Shown: positions 42,205 through 53,852 of the stretch, one piece after another
Layout: each line of letters begins with the position of its first letter
Position numbering within the stretch: the stretch's first letter is position 1
Source: Actinacidiphila glaucinigra
GTDB taxonomy: Bacteria > Actinomycetota > Actinomycetes > Streptomycetales > Streptomycetaceae
NCBI RefSeq assembly: GCF_900188405.1
Contig: NZ_FZOF01000023.1
Location: forward strand, 1 to 64,000
DNA: 64,000 nucleotides
Reading direction: 5' to 3'
The notes under the pieces: model-generated
Database searches by the model: none
Seen by the model: the letters and a program-made list of their open reading frames with translations, nothing else
What the model was told of the DNA's origin: nothing
Position numbers and translations under genes: made by a program

Positions 42205-42669
42205 TCAGGCGCGGGGGATCCGGCGGACGCTCCAGTCGAAGCCCCCGCGGCACACCACGGCGCCCGTGGCGTCCCTGATCTCGGCCGCCGTCGCCAGCCG
42301 CGCCCGGTCGCCGGCCCCGGACAGCACCTCCCGCAGCGCGCGCCGCGCGGACTCGCCCAGCGCGCAGGAGGCCACCAGTCGGCCGCGCGCGGGGGCGAGG
42401 AACTCGACCGTCGCCGCGGCCCCGAGCGGCACCACGCCGTCGAACTCCCCCGGGGCCTCGACCGCGGCGACCACCGCGGCCAGACCCGCCGCGTCCAGCA
42501 GGGCGATCAGCCCGCTGGAGTGCAGGCTGCCGATCACATTGGTCAGCGCGTACGGGGTGTCCAGCGCCACCTCGGCGGCGCAGTCCACGGCCCGCAGCAC
42601 CTGGATCCCGGCGGTCCGGTGGGCCGGGACGGGTTCCAGCAGGGAACGCGCCAGCGCGGTGGCATCCAT
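42205..42669 (-). CDS. PaaI/YiiD-like hotdog thioesterase
   Basis: A 154-residue protein that fits the hotdog-fold thioesterase pattern of the DUF4442/YiiD C-terminal group. The central helix is NVIGSLHSSGLIALLDAAGLAAVVA, followed by strands VVPLGAAATVEFLAPARGRLVASCAL and a final AEIRDATGAVVCRGGFDWSVRRI. The substrate is unknown, probably an acyl-CoA. ATG 42669 is chosen. Longer readings toward 42798 run into the divergent promoter region. Confidence 0.75.
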   Translation of the reverse strand: MDATALARSLLEPVPAHRTAGIQVLRAVDCAAEVALDTPYALTNVIGSLHSSGLIALLDAAGLAAVVAAVEAPGEFDGVVPLGAAATVEFLAPARGRLVASCALGESARRALREVLSGAGDRARLATAAEIRDATGAVVCRGGFDWSVRRIPRA

Positions 42670-42892
42670 CCACCCAGGCTCGCGCCCCCGGCCGACGTCC
42701 GCGTTACGGGGAACCGTCGCCCCGCCCAAGAGCCGGGGCGAGGGAGACATACCCCCAACATTTGCACAGGCGAAAGTTTGCACCGTACCAACAACCACCG
42801 CCCGCGCTCAGGGAAATCGCGCAGGAGTACCGTCTCGGCGCGACGGGCTCTACCGTCCGGAAGCGCGTACGAATCCCGAGCATGGAGGCGCG

Positions 42893-43630
42893 ATGAAGGC
42901 CAACCGGTTCACGGCGGCGACCGCCCTGGTCGCCGTGGCGCTGGTGTGCACGATCGCCGCGCTCGTGTACCCGGCGATGTCCGGGGCGAACGTCGCGGCG
43001 TCCTCCCCCGAGGCGCAGGCGGTGACCACCCCGTACGGCCCGCTGACCCCCCTCGACCGGGAGTTCGTCGTCAAGGTGCGGCTCGCCGGGCTGTGGGAGT
43101 TCCCCGCCGGGCAGATGGCGGAGCAGAAGGGCACGACACAGGCGGTCAAGACCGCCGGGCGGCACCTCATCGACGGGCACACCGCGCTGGACAGCGCCGA
43201 CCGCACGGTGGCCACACAGCTCGGCATCCCGCTGCCCAACCAGCCCACGCCGCAGCAGATGGGCTTCCTCGGCACCCTGTCCTCCGCCTCCGGGGGCGAC
43301 TTCGACAGCAAGCTCGCCAACATCCTGCGGCTGACCCACGGCCAGATCTTCAACACGATCGCCAAGGTCCGCTCCACGACCATGAACAGCCTCGTACGGC
43401 AGCTGGCCGACCAGGCCAACGACACCGTGCTGGACCACATCACCGTCATGGAGCAGACCGGGCTGGTGGACTTCCCGCAGATCGTCGCGCAGACCACCGC
43501 CAGCCCGACCACGGACCCCAAGGACCTGATCGCACCGACGCCGGTGCCGGGCGAGCCGACGCTGATCGTCAACCCCTCGGCCGCGCCGCCCTCCACGGCG
43601 CCGTCCTCGGCCGCGCCGACCATCGGCTGA
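42893..43630 (+). CDS. DUF4142 domain secreted protein
   Basis: A 245-residue protein with an N-terminal signal or anchor helix (about 8-30), a DUF4142 ferritin-like helical domain at about 55-190 (LTPLDREFVVKVRLAGLWEFPAGQMAEQKG ... AVKTAGRHLIDGHTALD ... FNTIAKVRSTTMNSLVRQLA) and a Pro/Ser/Thr-rich tail. DUF4142 proteins are widespread and of unknown function. GGAGG lies 4 nt before the ATG. Its stop is only 4 bp from the convergent cobN stop. Confidence 0.85.
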   Translation: MKANRFTAATALVAVALVCTIAALVYPAMSGANVAASSPEAQAVTTPYGPLTPLDREFVVKVRLAGLWEFPAGQMAEQKGTTQAVKTAGRHLIDGHTALDSADRTVATQLGIPLPNQPTPQQMGFLGTLSSASGGDFDSKLANILRLTHGQIFNTIAKVRSTTMNSLVRQLADQANDTVLDHITVMEQTGLVDFPQIVAQTTASPTTDPKDLIAPTPVPGEPTLIVNPSAAPPSTAPSSAAPTIG

Positions 43631-43634
43631 CGGC

Positions 43635-47246
<3,612 letters not shown>

Positions 47247-47274
47247 GTCGGACGTGCCTTCCTCGGGGTCCGCG

Positions 47275-47428
47275 CCCCGGGCCGGTGGAGGACGGCGGGA
47301 GTTCCTGGCTCCCGGGGCCCGGCGCTCACGCGCCGGCCCCGGTGACAGTGGCGGGACCGCACCGGAATCGCACCGGTTTCCTCCGCTGATGCCGTCGATG
47401 GCGTGGGCGCGGCTGGGTGGCCTGCCCG
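47275..47428 (-). ncRNA. cobalamin riboswitch upstream of cobN
   Basis: On the minus strand the leader contains the diagnostic B12 box: GATTCCGGTGCGGTCCCGCC followed by ACTGT (box at about 47345-47380). The purine-rich GGAGGAAACCGGTGCG precedes it and GGAGCCAGGAACTC follows near 47290-47310. These match the cobalamin riboswitch consensus. The ends are approximate. It should reduce CobN synthesis when adenosylcobalamin is plentiful. Confidence 0.88.
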
Positions 47429-47434
47429 CGCAGC

Positions 47435-47440
47435 ATAGTA
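47435..47440 (-). promoter_or_regulatory. -10 element of the cobN transcript
   Basis: TACTAT on the minus strand would start transcription near 47428, just before the riboswitch. No strong -35 is visible. Confidence 0.5.
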
Positions 47441-47497
47441 AGCGCTGGGCCCGCCGTACGGACCCCTCGGGCCGCACGTCCCCGGAGTACCCGCAGG

Positions 47498-47503
47498 TAT
47501 GCT
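47498..47503 (+). promoter_or_regulatory. -10 element TATGCT of cobG
   Basis: TATGCT ends 7 nt before the ATG at 47511, and no Shine-Dalgarno is present, so a leaderless cobGHIJ transcript is probable. The ATG inside the hexamer (47499) is the alternative start. Confidence 0.5.
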
Positions 47504-47510
47504 CGCGGCC

Positions 47511-48836
47511 ATGCCGTCGCCCTCCGATCCCCCCGTGAGCGGCGCCTTCGCCGCAGCGACGGCGGGGCGCGGACGCGACGACGCCTGCCCCGGAGCACTG
47601 CGGCTGCACGCCGCCGACGACGGCGCGCTCGCCCGGATCCGCATCCCCGGCGGCCTGCTGACGATACGTCAGGCCGAGGCGCCGGCGACCGCCGCGGACC
47701 GCCTCGGCGACGGCCGCATCGACCTCACCTCCCGCGGGAACCTGCAGGTGCGCGGGCTCCGCGACCCCGGCGCGGGAACGGAGCTGGCGGCGCTGCTCGG
47801 CGAGGCCGGACTGCTTCCCTCCTGGGCCCACGAACGGGCCCGCAACCTCCTCGCCTCACCGCTCGCCGGACTCGACGGCCGGGGCAACGGCGAGCTGCGG
47901 GGCTGGATACGGGAAGCGGACGCCCTGCTGTGCGCGAGCCCGGCCGCCGCCGGGCTCTCGGGGCGCTTCCTCTTCGCCCTCGACGACGGCCGCGGCGACA
48001 CCGCCGCGCTCGGCGCCGATGTGACATTGATCGCGCTGCCCGGTGCCGCCACCGCCGAACTCCGCCTCGCCGGACGGCCCGTCGCGCGGGTACCGGCCGC
48101 CGACGCGCCGCGCTGGGCGGTGCGCGCCGCGGAGACCTTCCTGACCCTCGCCGCCGAACGCGGCGCCCGCGCCTGGCGGATCGCCGACATCGACCCGGAC
48201 GGCACCGCGATCGCGGCGCAGCTGCGCGCCGAAGGCGCCCCGCCCGCCGGGCCCCCGGCCGCCACCGCGGGCGGACCGCCCCCGCTCGGCCTCGTCCCGC
48301 ACCCCGGCGGAACCACCTGCGCGCTGTCCGTGGGCGTACGCCTGGGCCGCCTCACCACCGGCGCGTGGCGGCTGCTCGCGCGGATCGCCGGGACCGGCAC
48401 CGGGGAGCTGCGGATCACCCCCTGGCGCGGTGTCGTCCTGCCGGGCCTGCCGCGCGCCGCCGCGCGGGAGGCGCTGGACCGCCTGGCCGCGGCCGGCTTC
48501 CTGACCGGCGAGGACTCCCCGTGGCGCGGCGTCACCGCCTGCGCGGGACGCCCGGGATGCGCCAAGTCGCTGGCGGACGTACGCGCCGACGCACTGGCCG
48601 CACTGCGCGACGCCGTCCCCGAGCCGGGACACCGCCTGCTGCCCGTGCACTTCTCCGGCTGCGAACGCCGCTGCGGCCACCCGGACGGCTCGTGGGTCGA
48701 CGTGGTCGCCGGCGCCGACGGCCGCTACCGCGTCGCCACCGCGGGCACCACCTCCGCCACCACCGCCGCGGACCTGCCCGCCGCCCTGGACACCGCCCGC
48801 CGCACCAGCACCCCACCACCCCCGAGGACGACGTGA
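47511..48836 (+). CDS. cobG: precorrin-3B synthase CobG
   Basis: A 441-residue iron-sulfur monooxygenase that oxidises precorrin-3A to precorrin-3B with molecular oxygen. It has the duplicated nitrite/sulfite-reductase-like ferredoxin domains (RIRIPGGLLTIRQAEA and GVRLGRLTTGAWRLLARIAG) and the cluster/siroheme cysteines TACAGRPGCAKS and SGCERRCGHPDG near the C-terminus. It is slightly long, with a Pro/Ala-rich linker near 245-265. The stop overlaps cobH by GTGA. Its presence marks the oxygen-dependent pathway. Confidence 0.92.
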   Translation: MPSPSDPPVSGAFAAATAGRGRDDACPGALRLHAADDGALARIRIPGGLLTIRQAEAPATAADRLGDGRIDLTSRGNLQVRGLRDPGAGTELAALLGEAGLLPSWAHERARNLLASPLAGLDGRGNGELRGWIREADALLCASPAAAGLSGRFLFALDDGRGDTAALGADVTLIALPGAATAELRLAGRPVARVPAADAPRWAVRAAETFLTLAAERGARAWRIADIDPDGTAIAAQLRAEGAPPAGPPAATAGGPPPLGLVPHPGGTTCALSVGVRLGRLTTGAWRLLARIAGTGTGELRITPWRGVVLPGLPRAAAREALDRLAAAGFLTGEDSPWRGVTACAGRPGCAKSLADVRADALAALRDAVPEPGHRLLPVHFSGCERRCGHPDGSWVDVVAGADGRYRVATAGTTSATTAADLPAALDTARRTSTPPPPRTT

Positions 48837-49465
48837 TCGAGTACGAGAAGGACGGACCGGAGATCTACCGTCAGTCCTTTGCCATCATCCGCGCCGAGGC
48901 GGAACTCGACGGTCTGCCGCCGGACGTGGCGCAGGTCGCCGTCCGCATGATCCACGCCTGCGGCATGACCGACCTCGTACGGGACCTGGCCTACAGCCCG
49001 TCGGTGGTCGCGGACGCGCGCGCCGCGCTGCGCGCCGGGGCGCCGATCCTCTGCGACGTGCAGATGGTCGCCAGCGGCGTCACCCGCAAGCGGCTGCCCG
49101 CGGACAACGAGGTGGTCTGCACCCTCTCCGACCCCGCCGTCCCGGCCCTCGCCGCCGAACTCGGCACCACCCGCAGCGCCGCCGCCATGGAGCTGTGGCG
49201 GGACCGCCTGGAAGGCGCCGTCGTCGCCGTCGGCAACGCCCCGACCTCCCTGTTCCGGCTGCTGGAGATGATCGAGGCGGGCGCACCGCGCCCCGCCGCG
49301 GTCATCGGCGTGCCCGTCGGCTTCGTCGGCGCCGCCGAGTCCAAGGACGCCCTGGCCGCGCACGCCTCCCGCCTGGAACACCTGGTGGTACGGGGCCGGC
49401 GCGGCGGCAGCGCCCTGGCGGCCGCCGCCCTCAACGCCCTTGCGACCGAAAGCGAAATCGTATGA
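48833..49465 (+). CDS. cobH: precorrin-8X methylmutase CobH
   Basis: A 210-residue enzyme that moves a methyl group from C11 to C12 to give hydrogenobyrinic acid. Family motifs are IYRQSFAIIRAEA, the catalytic-His segment VRMIHACGMTDL, ILCDVQMVASGVTRKRLPADN-like region, and VVAVGNAPTSLFRLLEMI with GVPVGFVGAAESK. Length is typical. It overlaps cobG before and cobIJ after by 4 nt each, so the three are translated as one block. Confidence 0.95.
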   Translation: MIEYEKDGPEIYRQSFAIIRAEAELDGLPPDVAQVAVRMIHACGMTDLVRDLAYSPSVVADARAALRAGAPILCDVQMVASGVTRKRLPADNEVVCTLSDPAVPALAAELGTTRSAAAMELWRDRLEGAVVAVGNAPTSLFRLLEMIEAGAPRPAAVIGVPVGFVGAAESKDALAAHASRLEHLVVRGRRGGSALAAAALNALATESEIV

Positions 49466-50958
49466 CCACCGGCCGTCTCTACGGAGTGGGCCTCGGCCCC
49501 GGCGACCCCTCCCTGATGACCGTGCGGGCCGTGGAGGTCATCCGCTCCGCCGACGTCATCGCGTACCACTGCGCCCGGCACGGCCGCAGCATCGCCCGCT
49601 CCATCGCCGCGGCGCACATCCGCCCCGAGCAGATCGAGGAGCGGCTGATGTACCCCATCACGACGGAGACCACCGACCACCCCGGCGGCTACCGGGGCGC
49701 GCTGGACGACTTCTACGCCGAGTCCGCCGAACTGCTCGCCGCGCACCTGGACGCCGGGCGCACCGTCGCCGTCCTCGCGGAGGGCGATCCGCTCTTCTAC
49801 GGCTCGTACATGCACATGCACAAGCGGCTCGCCGACCGCTACCCGGCCGAGGTGATCCCCGGCGTCACCTCCGTCAGCGCCGCCGCCGCCCGCATCGGGC
49901 GACCCCTGGTGGAGGGCGAGGAGGTCCTGACGATCCTGCCCGGCACGCTGCCGGAGGAGGAGCTCGCCGCGCGCCTCGCGACGGCGGACGCGGCGGCCGT
50001 GATGAAGCTCGGCCGCACCTTCCCCACCGTGCGCCGGGCCCTGGAGGCCGCCGGGCGGCTGGAGGACGCGCACTACGTCGAGCGCGCCACCATGGACGCC
50101 GAACGCCTGGAGATGCTGGCCGACGTCGACCCGGAGTCCGTGCCCTACTTCGCCGTCGCCGTGCTGCCCAGCCGCGTCGACGAGCGGCCCGCGGCGGACC
50201 CCTCCCCGGCGGACGGCGAGGTCGTGGTCGTCGGGCTCGGCCCGGCCGGTCCGATGTGGCTGACGCCGGAGGCGAGGTCCGCGCTCGCCGGGGCCGACGA
50301 ACTCGTCGGCTACACCACCTACGTGGACCGCGTCCCGGTCCGCCCCGGGCAGCCGCGGCACGCCTCCGACAACCGCGTCGAGGCCGAACGCGCCGAGTTC
50401 GCCCTCGACCTCGCCCGGCGCGGGCGGAAGGTCGCCGTGGTGTCCTCGGGCGACCCGGGCGTCTTCGCCATGGCCACGGCCGTGCTGGAGGCCGCCTCCG
50501 CCGAGCCCTACCTCGGCGTCCGCGTACGGGTCGTGCCCGGCATCACCGCCGCCCAGTCGGCGGCGGCGCTCGCGGGCGCGCCCCTCGGCCACGACTACGC
50601 GGTCGTCTCGCTCTCCGACCGGCTCAAGCCCTGGACGGTCGTCGAGGAACGGCTGCGCGCCGCCACGGCCGCCGACCTCGTGCTGGCCCTCTACAACCCG
50701 GCCTCCCACAGCCGCAGGACGCAGCTGGAGAACGCGCTGAAGGTGCTGCGCGAGGGCCGTGTGCCGGGCACGCCCGTGGTCGTCGCCCGGGACGTCGGCG
50801 GCCCCGAGCAGGCCGTACGGGTCACGACGCTGGAGGACCTCGACCCGGCGACCGTCGACATGCGGTGCGTGCTGCTGGTCGGCTCGTCGCAGACGAGGAC
50901 GGTACGGCGCGGCGACGGCACCACGGTGGTGTGGACACCCCGGCGGTACCCGGCCTGA
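49462..50958 (+). CDS. cobIJ: fused precorrin-2 C20- and precorrin-3B C17-methyltransferase (CobIJ)
   Basis: A 498-residue bifunctional enzyme. Residues 1-240 are CobI (LYGVGLGPGDPSLMTVRAVEVI, VAVLAEGDPLFYGSYMHMH, VIPGVTSVSAAAARIG). Residues about 250-498 are CobJ (VVVVGLGPAGPMWLTPEARSAL, VVSSGDPGVFAMATAVLEA, VVPGITAAQSAAALAGAPLGHD, LYNPASHSRRTQL). The two SAM-dependent activities flank the CobG step. The same fusion is found in mycobacteria. The ATG overlaps the cobH stop. Confidence 0.95.
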   Translation: MTTGRLYGVGLGPGDPSLMTVRAVEVIRSADVIAYHCARHGRSIARSIAAAHIRPEQIEERLMYPITTETTDHPGGYRGALDDFYAESAELLAAHLDAGRTVAVLAEGDPLFYGSYMHMHKRLADRYPAEVIPGVTSVSAAAARIGRPLVEGEEVLTILPGTLPEEELAARLATADAAAVMKLGRTFPTVRRALEAAGRLEDAHYVERATMDAERLEMLADVDPESVPYFAVAVLPSRVDERPAADPSPADGEVVVVGLGPAGPMWLTPEARSALAGADELVGYTTYVDRVPVRPGQPRHASDNRVEAERAEFALDLARRGRKVAVVSSGDPGVFAMATAVLEAASAEPYLGVRVRVVPGITAAQSAAALAGAPLGHDYAVVSLSDRLKPWTVVEERLRAATAADLVLALYNPASHSRRTQLENALKVLREGRVPGTPVVVARDVGGPEQAVRVTTLEDLDPATVDMRCVLLVGSSQTRTVRRGDGTTVVWTPRRYPA

Positions 50959-50971
50959 CGCCGGGCCCCGC

Positions 50972-51730
50972 TCAGGCCGTACGCGCGCGGAGCCACTCCA
51001 GGGCGCCCGCCACGTCCGGGACGACGGGCACGCCCTCCGGGACCGGTGGGCGTTCCACGACCACCACGGGCAGGCCCAGTTCGCGGGCGGCCGCGAGCTT
51101 GGGCGCGGTGGCGGTGCCGCCGCTGTCCTTGGTGACCAGCACGTCGACGCGGTGCCGGCGCATCAGCTCCAGCTCCCCGTCCAGAGTGAACGGGCCCCGG
51201 TCCAGCAGCACCTCCGTCAGCGGCGGGTGCGGCGGCTCCGGGGCGTCCACCGAACGCACAAGGAACCACAGGTCGGTGACCCCGGCGAAGGCCCCAAGAC
51301 CCGTACGGCCCGTGGTGAGGAAGACCCGCCGCCCGAGCCCCGGCAGCACCCGGGCCGCCTCGGCCAGTGAGGCCACCGGGTGCCGGCGGTCCCCGGGGCC
51401 GGCGACCCAGCCGGGGCGGCGCAGGGCGAGCAGGGGAACATGGGTGGCCGAGGCCGCCTCGGCGGCGTTGAAGGACATCGTCCCGGCGAAAGGATGGGTG
51501 GCGTCGATGACCACGTCGACCGCGTGCGCCCGCAGCCACGCCGCGAGCCCCGCGGGGCCGCCGAAGCCGCCGGTGCGCACCTCCCCGGGCGGCAGCCGCG
51601 GGCGTTCCACCCGCCCCGCGAGCGAGCTGGTCACCCGCCACGCCGCCGGGTCGGCGGCCAGCGCCTCCGCGAGGCGGCGCCCCTCGGTGGTGCCGCCCAG
51701 GACGAGGACGTGCCGCTGTCTGCCGGTCAT
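50972..51730 (-). CDS. cobK: precorrin-6A reductase CobK
   Basis: A 252-residue NADPH-dependent reductase of the corrin ring. The N-terminal nucleotide loop is VLVLGGTTEGRRLAEAL. Family motifs include VIDATHPFAGTMSFNAAEA, FLTTGRTGLGAF and VLVTKDSGGTATAPKLAAARELGLPVVVVERPP. The gene faces cobIJ tail to tail (13 bp) and is back to back with cbiD, with only 21 bp between the two start codons. Its ATG lies 6 nt after TAGGGT. Confidence 0.93.
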   Translation of the reverse strand: MTGRQRHVLVLGGTTEGRRLAEALAADPAAWRVTSSLAGRVERPRLPPGEVRTGGFGGPAGLAAWLRAHAVDVVIDATHPFAGTMSFNAAEAASATHVPLLALRRPGWVAGPGDRRHPVASLAEAARVLPGLGRRVFLTTGRTGLGAFAGVTDLWFLVRSVDAPEPPHPPLTEVLLDRGPFTLDGELELMRRHRVDVLVTKDSGGTATAPKLAAARELGLPVVVVERPPVPEGVPVVPDVAGALEWLRARTA

Positions 51731-51736
51731 CCCCGC

Positions 51737-51746
51737 ACCCTACGGT
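51737..51746. promoter_or_regulatory. overlapping divergent -10 elements of cobK and cbiD
   Basis: ACCCTACGGT contains TACGGT on the plus strand (51741-51746, 5 nt before the cbiD GTG) and TAGGGT on the minus strand (51742-51737, 6 nt before the cobK ATG). The two hexamers share the same TA base pairs. Both mRNAs would be leaderless. Confidence 0.6.
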
Positions 51747-51751
51747 GCGCG

Positions 51752-52852
51752 GTGAGCGGCGGCCGGAGCGCCCAGCTGGAACGGACCGGGCTGCGGCACG
51801 GCTGGACCACCGGCGCCTGCGCGACGGCGGCCGCCACCGCCGCGTACACCGCCCTGCTGGGCGGCGAGTTCCCCGACCCGGTGACGATCACCCTGCCCAA
51901 GGGGCAGCGGCCCGCCTTCGCCCTCGCGGTGGAGGAGCGCGGCGACGGCTGGGCCATGGCGGGCGTCGTGAAGGACGCCGGCGACGACCCCGACGTCACC
52001 CACGGCGCCCTGGTCCGGACCACGGTGCGCCACGGCGCGCCCGGCAGCGGGGTCGTCTTCCGCGCCGGTCCGGGCGTCGGCACGGTCACCCGCCCCGGGC
52101 TCCCGCTCGCGGTCGGCGAGCCCGCCGTCAACCCCGTCCCGCGCACGATGATGCGCGAGCACCTCGCGGAGGTCGCCGCCCGGTACGGCGCCGCCTGCGA
52201 CGCCGAGATCACCGTCTCCATAGACGACGGCGAGGAGTTGGCGCGCCGCACCTGGAACCCGCGGCTCGGCATCCTCGGCGGGCTGTCGGTGCTCGGCACC
52301 ACCGGCATCGTGGTGCCGTACTCCTGCTCGGCCTGGATCGACAGCATCCGGCGCGGGGTGGACGTGGCGCGTGCGGCGGGCCGTACGCACGTCGCGGGCT
52401 GCACGGGGTCGACGTCGGAGAAGGTGGCCGTCGCCGTGCACGGCCTGCCCGAGGACGCGCTGCTGGACATGGGGGACTTCGCGGGCGCCGTGCTGAAGTA
52501 CCTGCGCCGCCACCCGGTGCCGCGGCTCACGATAGCGGGCGGCTTCGCCAAGCTCTCCAAGCTGGCCGCGGGCCACCTCGACCTGCACTCCTCCCGCTCC
52601 CAGGTCGACAAGGCCTTCCTCGCGGACCTGGCCCGCCGCGGCGGCGCGGACGAGACCCTGGCCGAGGCCGTCGCCACCGCCAACACCGGCCTCCAGGCCG
52701 TCCAGTCGTGCCTCGCCCACGGCGTCCCGCTCGGCGACCTCGTCGCCGAGGCCGCCCGCCGCACCGCCATGGGCGTCCTGCGCGAGGCGCCCGTGGCGGT
52801 CGACGTCATCTGCATCGACCGCGCCGGGACGATCGTCGGCCGCGCGGGCTGA
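51752..52852 (+). CDS. cbiD: cobalt-precorrin-5B C1-methyltransferase CbiD-type
   Basis: A 366-residue enzyme of the CbiD family, which methylates C1 of the corrin ring. Signatures are LRHGWTTGACATAAATAAYTALLGG, VVKDAGDDPDVTHGALV, NPVPRTMMREHLAEVA, and a central LGTTGIVVPYSCSAWIDSI. CbiD belongs to the cobalt-early route, whereas CobG and CobN nearby belong to the oxygen-dependent route that normally uses CobF. GTG 51752 is chosen because it begins 5 nt after TACGGT. Confidence 0.93.
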   Translation: MSGGRSAQLERTGLRHGWTTGACATAAATAAYTALLGGEFPDPVTITLPKGQRPAFALAVEERGDGWAMAGVVKDAGDDPDVTHGALVRTTVRHGAPGSGVVFRAGPGVGTVTRPGLPLAVGEPAVNPVPRTMMREHLAEVAARYGAACDAEITVSIDDGEELARRTWNPRLGILGGLSVLGTTGIVVPYSCSAWIDSIRRGVDVARAAGRTHVAGCTGSTSEKVAVAVHGLPEDALLDMGDFAGAVLKYLRRHPVPRLTIAGGFAKLSKLAAGHLDLHSSRSQVDKAFLADLARRGGADETLAEAVATANTGLQAVQSCLAHGVPLGDLVAEAARRTAMGVLREAPVAVDVICIDRAGTIVGRAG

Positions 52853-52880
52853 GGCACGCCCGCGGGACGGGGTCCGTCGC

Positions 52881-52886
52881 TAGGCT
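52881..52886 (+). promoter_or_regulatory. -10 element TAGGCT of a leaderless gene
   Basis: TAGGCT ends 6 nt before the ATG at 52893 and no Shine-Dalgarno is present. Confidence 0.55.
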
Positions 52887-52892
52887 CGGGGC

Positions 52893-53300
52893 ATGAGAGC
52901 CGCGGGAAGGTTCACCGTCACAGCGTTCGTGCCGACCGAGCTCGTGCCGGAGCCGGCCGTGACCACCGGGACGCCGGTCGGGGTCGCCACGATCGAGAAG
53001 ACCTTCGAGGGCGAGGTCACCGGCCGCTCGTCGACCCTCTTCACCGCCGCCTACGACCAGGCGAGCGGCACCGGCACGTATGTGGCGATGGAGTCCTTCG
53101 AGGGTGCGCTGAACGGCCGCGCGGGCACCTTCAACTTCGCCCACTCGGCGACGACTTCCGGCAGCGACCGGACCGCCGAGTTCTTCGTCGTCGTCCCCAC
53201 CAGCGGCACCGGCGAACTGTCCGGCATCACCGGCGCGGGCGGCCTCGCGATCGACGAGGACGGCACGCACCGGATCTGGTTCGACTACGACCTGGGTTGA
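52893..53300 (+). CDS. DUF3224 domain protein
   Basis: A 135-residue cytoplasmic beta-barrel protein of the DUF3224 family. It matches the family in VGVATIEKTFEGEVTGRSSTLFTAAYD, GTYVAMESFEGALNGRAGTFNFAHSAT and TGELSGITGAGGLAI. The fold resembles allene-oxide-cyclase-like barrels and the function is unknown. It sits inside the cobalamin cluster, but nothing shows it takes part. It is followed by a large inverted repeat. Confidence 0.88.
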   Translation: MRAAGRFTVTAFVPTELVPEPAVTTGTPVGVATIEKTFEGEVTGRSSTLFTAAYDQASGTGTYVAMESFEGALNGRAGTFNFAHSATTSGSDRTAEFFVVVPTSGTGELSGITGAGGLAIDEDGTHRIWFDYDLG

Positions 53301-53329
53301 AGGCTCTCGCGGCTGTCCCGCCGTCTCGC

Positions 53330-53821
53330 GCCCTGCGGGCGCAAGGACGCGGGCTGCGGACGGCGGGGTGAGGGTGTCGGGCCCGTCATCGCCGTGCGGA
53401 TGGGTGGTGGCCGGGGTTCGGGCTCCGGAGCGGGGTGCCGTTCCGTTGGCGCGGGTCTCGTCGCCGTCCGCGGGTATAGATGGCCGCTTCCACGCCCACC
53501 CATGATGGCTGGCGCGCCCGCCGTAACCGGCGTCTGCGGCTGATTCGGGGTGCTGTCGAGGGGCCTGCAGCGGAAGCAGGTCCGATCCTTGAGGGATGTG
53601 GGGGAATCACCCGCAGACGCGGGTTACGGCACGCGCGGCACCCACGAACGGTAGGCGCGGCAACCGGCCGTCTGCACCCGCGGACGGCGACGAGACCCAC
53701 GCCACCCGACACGCAGCCCGCTCCGGAGCCTGGACCCCCACCACCCACCCACCGGCGCGCCGCCGAGGCAGCCAGGCCCCGACTCTCCCGTCCGCAGCCC
53801 GCGTCTTTCCGCCCGGAGGAC
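53330..53821. repeat. large imperfect inverted repeat, about 240-bp arms
   Basis: The 552-bp gene-free gap between the DUF3224 gene and cobM is almost entirely one inverted repeat with a centre at 53575.5. Matching blocks fall in exact register about that centre: 53346-53362 with 53789-53805 (17 bp perfect), 53422-53473 with 53678-53729 (long near-perfect run around GCTCCGGAGC), and 53521-53546 with 53604-53630 (2 mismatches). The blocks between are diverged but keep their length. A small CCTGC/GCAGG hairpin lies near the tip. No credible protein is encoded. Confidence 0.88.
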
Positions 53822-53852
53822 GCAGGACGAACCCGCGCCGCGAGCGCGTGCC

